Below are positions 7,372 to 11,646 of a DNA stretch of 11,646 nt, in pieces. The DNA lies in contig CAKREH010000052.1 of the NCBI GenBank assembly GCA_934317215.1, forward strand, positions 1-11,646, read 5' to 3'. Made by a program: the position numbers and the translations under genes. This stretch comes from an uncultured Roseburia sp. (lineage in GTDB: Bacteria; Bacillota; Clostridia; Lachnospirales; Lachnospiraceae). The notes under the pieces were generated by a model. The model saw only the letters and a list, made by a program, of their open reading frames with translations, was not told the DNA's origin and made no database searches. The first letter of the stretch is position 1. Each line of letters begins with the position of its first letter.

Positions 7372-7419
7372 ACACCGGTATCATAATTTTAGAAAATAAA
7401 AGCAGGAATAAGGAGTAGT

Positions 7420-8370
7420 ATGAAGTATATTGAGAGCCTCAGAGAAGGCGAGCGAATTAATGAAATCTATCTATGTAAAGTGAAACAGTCTGCGCTGACA
7501 AAGGCAGGAAAACCTTATGATACATTGATCTTACAGGACAAAACAGGCACACTGGATGCGAAGATCTGGGAGCCGGGTTCTGTCGGAATCGACGAGTTCG
7601 ATTCTTTGGATTACATAGCAGTAATGGGTGATATCACCAGTTTTCAGGGCAATTTACAGTTGAATGTAAAACGTGTCCGCAAAGTGCAGGAAGGGGAGTA
7701 TGACCCGAAAGATTACCTTCCGGTCAGTGATAAGGACATCGACCAGATGTATGAGGAGTTAAAAGGTCTGATCGCAAGCATCAAAGAAGTGCATTTAAAG
7801 AAACTGTTAGAGAGTTTTTTTGTGGAGGATGCAGAGTTTGAAAAACGCTTTAAATTCCACTCAGCTGCAAAGACCGTGCATCATGGATTTGTCGGTGGTT
7901 TGCTTGAGCATAGCTTAAGTGTGGCAAAACACTGTGATTATTTTGCAGGCTGTTATCCGATGTTAAACCGCGACCTTTTAGTTACGGCAGCTATTTTCCA
8001 CGATATCGGAAAATTAGAGGAGCTTTCCACATTTCCGGAAAATGATTACACGGATGATGGACAGCTTTTGGGACATATTATTATCGGAACCGAGATGGTC
8101 GGTGACAGAATCCGCACGATCCCGGATTTTCCAAAGGGACTGGCAAGTGAGTTAAAACACTGTATTTTGGCACATCACGGCGAGTTAGAGTATGGTTCAC
8201 CGAAAAAACCGGCGCTGCCGGAGGCACTGGCACTCAGTTTTGCAGATAATATCGATGCAAAGATGGAGACGGTGCGCGAGATCTTTAACAACGTGCCGGA
8301 AAATAATCAGGAATGGCAGGGGTATAACCGTCTGCTTGAGAGCAATATCAGACGCTCCGGGAAATTATAA
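7420..8370 (+). CDS. yhaM: YhaM-like 3'-5' exoribonuclease (OB-fold plus HD domain)
   Basis: The 316-residue length is close to that of Bacillus YhaM (about 314). The N-terminal OB-fold nucleic acid-binding domain (about 1-95) shows KPYDTLILQDKTGTLDAKIW and DYIAVMGDITSFQGNLQLNV. The HD hydrolase domain (about 150-290) keeps the metal ligands: H164 in GGLLEHSLSV, the HD pair H194-D195 in AIFHDIGK, H252-H253 in AHHGELE and D276 in SFADNIDAK. YhaM-type enzymes are known to trim RNA (and DNA) 3' ends in a metal-dependent way, mostly short single-stranded tails. An AAGGAG lies 5 bases before the ATG. rlmD begins two bases after the stop, so the two are almost certainly one transcript, coupling RNA turnover and rRNA modification genes. 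Confidence 0.92.
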   Translation: MKYIESLREGERINEIYLCKVKQSALTKAGKPYDTLILQDKTGTLDAKIWEPGSVGIDEFDSLDYIAVMGDITSFQGNLQLNVKRVRKVQEGEYDPKDYLPVSDKDIDQMYEELKGLIASIKEVHLKKLLESFFVEDAEFEKRFKFHSAAKTVHHGFVGGLLEHSLSVAKHCDYFAGCYPMLNRDLLVTAAIFHDIGKLEELSTFPENDYTDDGQLLGHIIIGTEMVGDRIRTIPDFPKGLASELKHCILAHHGELEYGSPKKPALPEALALSFADNIDAKMETVREIFNNVPENNQEWQGYNRLLESNIRRSGKL

Positions 8371-8372
8371 TT

Positions 8373-9800
8373 ATGCAGAAAAATGATATCATAGAACTGA
8401 AAATCGAAGATATGGGCGTGGACGGTGAAGGAATCGGAAAATACGATGGCATGACCTTTTTCGTCAAAGATGCGGTGCTTGGAGATGAGATCGAAGCCCG
8501 CATCACAAAGATGAAGAAAAATTATGGTTATGCGAGAGTGGAGCAGATTTTAACGCCGTCCGCGTTTCGTGTGACACCGCAGTGTGAACTTCACAGAAGA
8601 TGCGGCGGATGTCAGATACAGGCGCTGGATTATGAAAAACAGCTGGAATTTAAGCAGAACAAAGTGCGTGGAAATCTGATCCGCATTGGTGGGTTTGCGC
8701 CGGAATTGATCGACCGTATCATGCTTCCTGTCGTTGGTATGAAAGAACCGTACCGCTACCGGAACAAGGCACAGTTTCCAATCGGTACGGATAAAGACGG
8801 CAATCCGGCTGCCGGTTTTTATGCGGCGCGTACCCACAGCATTATCCCGGTCAATGACTGTAAACTGGGTGTGAAAGAAAACCAGGTCATTTTAAATGAA
8901 GTCCTTTCTTATATGAAAGAATATCATGTGGCGCCCTACAATGAAAATACAGGTAAAGGGCTTGTTCGTCATGTGCTGATCCGCTATGGGTTTTCCACAA
9001 AAGAGCTTATGGTCTGTGTGATTATCAACGGAACGAATCTTCCGAAGGTGGAAAAACTGATTGGCAGATTGACAGCCATTGAGGGAATGAAGAGCATTTC
9101 CATTAATCAAAATACGAAGAAAACGAACGTGATCCTCGGTGATGTGACGAAATGTATCTGGGGTGAGCCGTACATTACCGATATGATCCATCTGCGCGAT
9201 ACAAAGGATTTTTCCCTGACCGATACAGCAGTCGCATATCACATTTCACCGCAGTCATTTTATCAGGTCAATCCTGTCCAGACGGAAAAACTCTACAGCC
9301 TTGCGCTCGACTATGCGGGACTGACTGGAAAAGAGACTGTGTGGGATCTGTATTGCGGCATCGGCACGATCTCACTTTTCCTTGCACAGAAAGCGGGAAA
9401 AGTTTATGGCGTGGAGATCGTCCCGCAGGCAATTGAGGATGCGAAGAACAATGCGGCGCTCAACGGTATCAATAATGCTGAGTTTTTTGTTGGGAAAGCA
9501 GAGGAAGTGCTGCCGGCATTTTATGAGAAAAACGAAAACAGAGATGCGGACATGCTGCACCCGGATGTGATCGTAGTCGATCCGCCGCGAAAGGGATGTG
9601 ATCGTGTATGCCTTGAGACGATGCTTAAGATGCAGCCGGAGCGGATCGTGTATGTGAGCTGTGATTCGGCGACATTAGCGAGGGATCTTAAGGTGCTTTG
9701 CGAGGGCGGGTATGAACTTCGTAAGGTAAGGGCGGTGGATCAGTTTGGAAACACGACACATGTGGAATCAATAGTTGCACTACATCGGACCGATATGTAG
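8373..9800 (+). CDS. rlmD: 23S rRNA (uracil-5-)-methyltransferase RlmD/RumA
   Basis: The 475-residue protein has an N-terminal TRAM RNA-binding domain (about 1-60) and iron-sulfur ligands C71, C77, C80 and C163. The SAM-binding methyltransferase domain has DLYCGIGTISLF (325-336), VEIVPQAIEDAKNNA (about 347-361) and VDPPRKG (402-408). The catalytic cysteine is C430 in YVSCDSATLARDL, and the C-terminal HVE motif supplies the general base E465. RlmD-family enzymes methylate uridine C5 in 23S rRNA; exact site specificity (747 or 1939) cannot be read from this sequence. All core motifs are intact although a mobile element seems to begin right after the HVE motif. The last residues (VALHRTDM) may therefore be element-supplied. 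The ribosome binding site is weak, fitting coupling to yhaM. Confidence 0.93.
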   Translation: MQKNDIIELKIEDMGVDGEGIGKYDGMTFFVKDAVLGDEIEARITKMKKNYGYARVEQILTPSAFRVTPQCELHRRCGGCQIQALDYEKQLEFKQNKVRGNLIRIGGFAPELIDRIMLPVVGMKEPYRYRNKAQFPIGTDKDGNPAAGFYAARTHSIIPVNDCKLGVKENQVILNEVLSYMKEYHVAPYNENTGKGLVRHVLIRYGFSTKELMVCVIINGTNLPKVEKLIGRLTAIEGMKSISINQNTKKTNVILGDVTKCIWGEPYITDMIHLRDTKDFSLTDTAVAYHISPQSFYQVNPVQTEKLYSLALDYAGLTGKETVWDLYCGIGTISLFLAQKAGKVYGVEIVPQAIEDAKNNAALNGINNAEFFVGKAEEVLPAFYEKNENRDADMLHPDVIVVDPPRKGCDRVCLETMLKMQPERIVYVSCDSATLARDLKVLCEGGYELRKVRAVDQFGNTTHVESIVALHRTDM

Positions 9801-9941
9801 AAATCCTTGAATTTACGCACTTTGTAGAGTTTTTCAGCTTCAACAGGATTGCTGAGAATCAAAAGGAAAAAGAGCTTGTGAGGAAGGTGACTGTTGTTGT
9901 AGCGTTAGACCTCGGTTGTGGGAACACAAAGAATTCTGAAT

Positions 9942-9995
9942 ATGAAAGTAAATAGAGAACTATCAGATATGTTGATAGAACGTAGGGATACTTGA
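9942..9995 (+). CDS. Possible 17-residue leader peptide
   Basis: An ATG at 9942 opens a short frame, MKVNRELSDMLIERRDT, ending with TGA at 9993-9995 inside the loop of the first terminator-like hairpin. A ribosome finishing this peptide would cover the 5' arm of that hairpin, the geometry used in ribosome-mediated attenuation. The ribosome binding site is poor (AAAG at best), and no homologue is recognised, so translation is uncertain. An internal ATG at 9969 would give an 8-residue version. Confidence 0.25.
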   Translation: MKVNRELSDMLIERRDT

Positions 9996-10014
9996 AAGAG
10001 TGTCCCTATTTTTT
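9984..10014 (+). terminator. Intrinsic terminator-like hairpin 1 of the element leader
   Basis: AGGGATAC (9984-9991) pairs with GTGTCCCT (10000-10007), 8 bp with one G-U, around an 8-base loop, followed by ATTTTTT (10008-10014). It would stop read-through from rlmD into the element or attenuate a leader transcript. Confidence 0.8.
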
Positions 10015-10020
10015 ATATTA

Positions 10021-10046
10021 GGGCATTCCATTAGGAGTGCCTTTTT
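10021..10046 (+). terminator. Intrinsic terminator-like hairpin 2 of the element leader
   Basis: GGCATTCC (10022-10029) pairs with GGAGTGCC (10034-10041), 8 bp with one wobble, around an ATTA loop and followed by TTTTT (10042-10046). It lies only 14 bases before the AAAAGGAGG ribosome binding site of the next gene, so the first element genes can be expressed only if both hairpins are passed or a promoter hides within them. Confidence 0.75.
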
Positions 10047-10072
10047 CAATTCAATTTAAAAGGAGGTTCACT

Positions 10073-10546
10073 ATGAACAACACAGCGTTAGGAGCAGAAA
10101 ACAAAAAGGAACAGACAATCAATTTTATCAGCGAAGCACATGAAAAATTCTACTATGAAAAATTAAAAGAGGTACGCTATCAGGATGTGTACCACAAGGC
10201 ACTTTGCTATTGCCTTGGTATCAGCGATGATACGAGAAGAAATGTTGATAGCATCTATGATTTTAAGACGGGATGTGTAAAAACTGAGTGTCTGCATGAA
10301 GGCTGGCAGACCAGTGGCAGTATGAAGGTGGTGCGAATGGCATTTAACCTGTATTGCAACGGCACACCGAGTGTAGATGATTACACAAAAACAGAGGAAC
10401 AGGTAAACGAGTGCAGGCAGTATACAGTGGAGGACTTGTTCTGCTGTGCCTATGCACCTTTCTTTTGGCAGGCGATACAGATCCGCTATCCGGAGTATGC
10501 GACTTATAACCGGGAACTGTATGCCTTATTTGGAGGAGCAGACTAA
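10073..10546 (+). CDS. DUF6075-like protein of conjugative elements
   Basis: I set the start at the ATG of MNNTALGAENK because AAAAGGAGG sits 7 bases upstream. A longer frame from 10037 would begin inside the second terminator stem and has no ribosome binding site. The 157-residue product contains INFISEAHEKFYYEKLKEV, the ALCYCLGI segment, IYDFKTGCVKTECLHEGWQT, VVRMAFNLYCNG and AYAPFFWQAIQIRYPEY. I recognise it as the DUF6075 family, which is common near the partition genes of Firmicutes ICEs. No enzyme motif or membrane segment is visible and the function is unknown. The stop overlaps the next start (TAATG), so the two are translationally coupled. It is probably expressed as the first gene of an operon with the DUF3970-like gene and parA. 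Confidence 0.78.
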   Translation: MNNTALGAENKKEQTINFISEAHEKFYYEKLKEVRYQDVYHKALCYCLGISDDTRRNVDSIYDFKTGCVKTECLHEGWQTSGSMKVVRMAFNLYCNGTPSVDDYTKTEEQVNECRQYTVEDLFCCAYAPFFWQAIQIRYPEYATYNRELYALFGGAD

Positions 10547-10725
10547 TGTTAAAAGTCAGACTGATGGGAACAAAGAATGACATTGTATGGTTTCAGAAAA
10601 TTTTACAGCGTCATCCAAAAGTAGAAGTTTTGGAGATATCAGAGCTTTATAGCAACAAAGGAACAAGCAAATATTACAGAGCCTATGCGGAAGTGCAGAA
10701 AAGCAATATAAAGAGCAGCAGATAA
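10546..10725 (+). CDS. Small DUF3970-like protein
   Basis: This 59-residue protein starts with MLKVRLMGTKNDIVWFQKIL and continues with PKVEVLEISELYSNKGTSKYYRAYAEV. That alternating pattern of a strand, a helix and two further strands fits the DUF3970 family of small proteins found in Firmicutes conjugative elements. The start codon overlaps the preceding stop as TAATG, and GGAGGAG lies about 6-12 bases upstream inside the end of that gene. It has no transmembrane segment or catalytic motif. Position between the DUF6075-like gene and parA, all in one direction, indicates an operon. Function is unknown; the size and basic C-terminus (KSNIKSSR) would allow nucleic acid binding, but that is a guess. 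Confidence 0.75.
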   Translation: MLKVRLMGTKNDIVWFQKILQRHPKVEVLEISELYSNKGTSKYYRAYAEVQKSNIKSSR

Positions 10726-10757
10726 AAGCAAAATAGTAGAGAATAGGAGAATTTATC

Positions 10758-11540
10758 ATGTGTAAAGTAATAGCAATCGCAAATCAGAAAGGTGGAGTTG
10801 GAAAGACCACCACAACAGGCAATTTAGGAATTGGACTGGCAAAGCAGGGAAAGAAAGTTTTGCTGATAGATGCGGATGCACAGGGCAGTCTTACGGCAAG
10901 TCTTGGTATTCAGGAGCCGGACAGACTGGAAATTACACTTGCAACCATTATGGCATCCATTATCAATGATGAGGAAATAAAACCGGAGTACGGCATTTTA
11001 AGACATGAGGAAGGTGTGGATTTCATGCCGGGAAATATCGAGCTTTCCGGTTTGGAAACCTCACTTGTGAATGTTATGAGTAGGGAGACGGTGCTTCGTA
11101 CCTACATAGAACAGCAGAAAGACCGATATGATTACATTCTGATTGACTGTATGCCATCACTCGGCATGATTACGATAAATGCTTTTACCAGTGCGGACAG
11201 TATCTTAATTCCGGTACAGGCAGCGTATTTTCCGGTAAAAGGTCTGGAACAGCTGATTAAAACTATTGGAAAAGTAAAGAGACAGATCAATCCGAAACTG
11301 GAGATTGAGGGAATTTTGCTTACAATGGTTGATAATCGTACCAATTATGCCAGAGACATCAGCAATCTGCTGATTGAAAATTATGGAAGCAGAGTGCGGA
11401 TATTTGAAAACAGTATTCCAATGTCGGTAAGAGCTGCGGAGATTTCTGCGGAAGGTGTGAGCATTTATAAGCACGATCCGAATGGCAAGGTAGCAAGTTC
11501 CTATCAATCACTGACGGAGGAGGTGCTTGGCAATGAGTAA
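10758..11540 (+). CDS. parA: ParA-family partition ATPase
   Basis: The 260-residue length is typical of small Soj/ParA proteins without an N-terminal DNA-binding domain. The deviant Walker A motif KGGVGKTTT (11-19) includes the signature lysine K11 and the nucleotide lysine K16. Walker A' is LLIDADAQGS (35-44) and Walker B is YILIDCMPSLG (126-136). ParA ATPases bind DNA non-specifically when ATP-loaded and move or space a ParB-bound DNA cargo; on ICEs they are thought to help keep the excised circle. An AGGAG site lies 8-9 bases before the ATG. Thirty-two bases separate it from the DUF3970-like gene, and it overlaps the next gene by 8 bases. No sign of damage. Confidence 0.93.
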   Translation: MCKVIAIANQKGGVGKTTTTGNLGIGLAKQGKKVLLIDADAQGSLTASLGIQEPDRLEITLATIMASIINDEEIKPEYGILRHEEGVDFMPGNIELSGLETSLVNVMSRETVLRTYIEQQKDRYDYILIDCMPSLGMITINAFTSADSILIPVQAAYFPVKGLEQLIKTIGKVKRQINPKLEIEGILLTMVDNRTNYARDISNLLIENYGSRVRIFENSIPMSVRAAEISAEGVSIYKHDPNGKVASSYQSLTEEVLGNE

Positions 11541-11646
11541 GACTGGAAGTGCCGCAAAGGTAAAGTTGAACAGTTTTGATGATTTATTTGGTAGTAGTGA
11601 GATGCAGACGTCAGGTTCGGAACAGATTATCAATGCTCCATTAGCC
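11533..11646 (+). CDS. ParB-like partition protein, N-terminal part only
   Basis: The frame opens with MSKTGSAAKVKLNSFDDLFG and continues open for 38 codons to the window edge. A GGAGGAGG ribosome binding site lies about 7 bases upstream, inside the 3' end of parA, and the start overlaps the parA stop by 8 bases. The short basic lead followed by a SFDDLFG segment is typical of ParB/RepB/Spo0J-family proteins encoded next to parA on Firmicutes ICEs. The ParB nuclease/CTPase domain and helix-turn-helix would be beyond the window, so the family call leans on position. The gene is partial because the window ends, not because it is broken. Confidence 0.7.
   Translation, partial: MSKTGSAAKVKLNSFDDLFGSSEMQTSGSEQIINAPLA

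Larger units (their letters stand above)
9801..10072 (+). other. Gene-free leader at the element's left end
   Basis: These 272 bases hold no supported protein gene apart from a possible 17-codon leader peptide (9942-9995). Three hairpins follow one another: 9960-9965 with 9973-9978 (6 bp), 9984-9991 with 10000-10007 (8 bp), and 10022-10029 with 10034-10041 (8 bp). I see no convincing promoter hexamers between 9801 and 9940. An attachment site, transfer origin or regulatory RNA could lie here, but nothing identifies one. Confidence 0.6.
9801..11646 (+). mobile_element. Left end of a probable integrative and conjugative element or island inserted at the 3' end of rlmD
   Basis: Gene content switches at the rlmD stop to a tightly packed cassette (DUF6075-like, DUF3970-like, ParA, ParB-like) of the kind carried by Tn1549-like or related Firmicutes ICEs. 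The 3' end of rumA/rlmD is an established insertion site for several such elements. The junction itself would lie inside the last codons of rlmD, near the HVE motif, or just after the stop; without the other end the attachment repeat cannot be defined. The recombinase, relaxase and type IV transfer genes are not in view, so mobility is inferred. Confidence 0.62.

Noticed and set aside
9745..9956. Open frame running through the rlmD end in another phase (YVEILEFTHFVEFF ... ESK) across the element junction
   Set aside because: It has no ATG or convincing ribosome binding site and no family resemblance; it is best explained as chance.
10037..10072. Upstream extension of the DUF6075-like gene
   Set aside because: It would start within the 3' arm of a terminator stem without a ribosome binding site, while a strong AGGAGG precedes the ATG at 10073.

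Overview
The window looks like a chromosomal segment of a Gram-positive Clostridia bacterium, most likely a Lachnospiraceae (Roseburia/Agathobacter/Blautia-like) gut anaerobe. The evidence is moderate GC with AGGAGG-type ribosome binding sites, a Firmicutes-type gene set (mutS2, a yhaM-like exonuclease, RlmD/RumA), an OmpR-type two-component pair, and a Firmicutes-style integrative element at one end. The genus is inferred from protein flavour, not proven.

Left edge (1-900): the window opens in the last ~75 bases of a group II intron (domains V and VI are foldable). It is followed by a decayed, frameshifted WYL-domain regulator fragment and an intact small TfoX N-terminal-domain protein. These read rightward and converge on the next block, whose 11-bp terminator hairpin contains the sensor-kinase stop codon.

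Centre-left, minus strand (875-5519): mutS2, then a response regulator and a sensor histidine kinase that overlap by ATGA. The mutS2 leader (5520-5780) is unusual: a TATAAT box, an operator-like palindrome, a ~60-nt inverted repeat with T-runs and two 35-bp direct repeats all lie ahead of the start codon.

Centre-right, plus strand (5825-9800): a good promoter drives a membrane-anchored HtrA/S1C-like protein with a PDZ domain in which all three catalytic positions appear to be replaced (a probable pseudoprotease). After a 33-bp tandem repeat come a YhaM-like OB-fold/HD 3'-5' exoribonuclease and, two bases later, the 23S rRNA m5U methyltransferase gene rlmD.

Right edge (about 9801-11646): immediately after the rlmD stop the content changes to conjugative-element cargo: a 272-bp leader with three successive hairpins (two with T-runs) and a possible 17-codon leader peptide, a DUF6075-type protein, a DUF3970-type small protein, a ParA ATPase and the start of a ParB-like protein, all tightly coupled. 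The 3' end of rlmD (rumA/rum) is a known integration site for Firmicutes integrative and conjugative elements. I therefore read this as the left end of an ICE or genomic island, with its recombinase and transfer genes outside the window.

There is no CRISPR array, tRNA or rRNA that I can see. The strongest candidates for new biology are the inactive-looking HtrA homologue, the structured mutS2 leader and the attenuator-like leader of the element.
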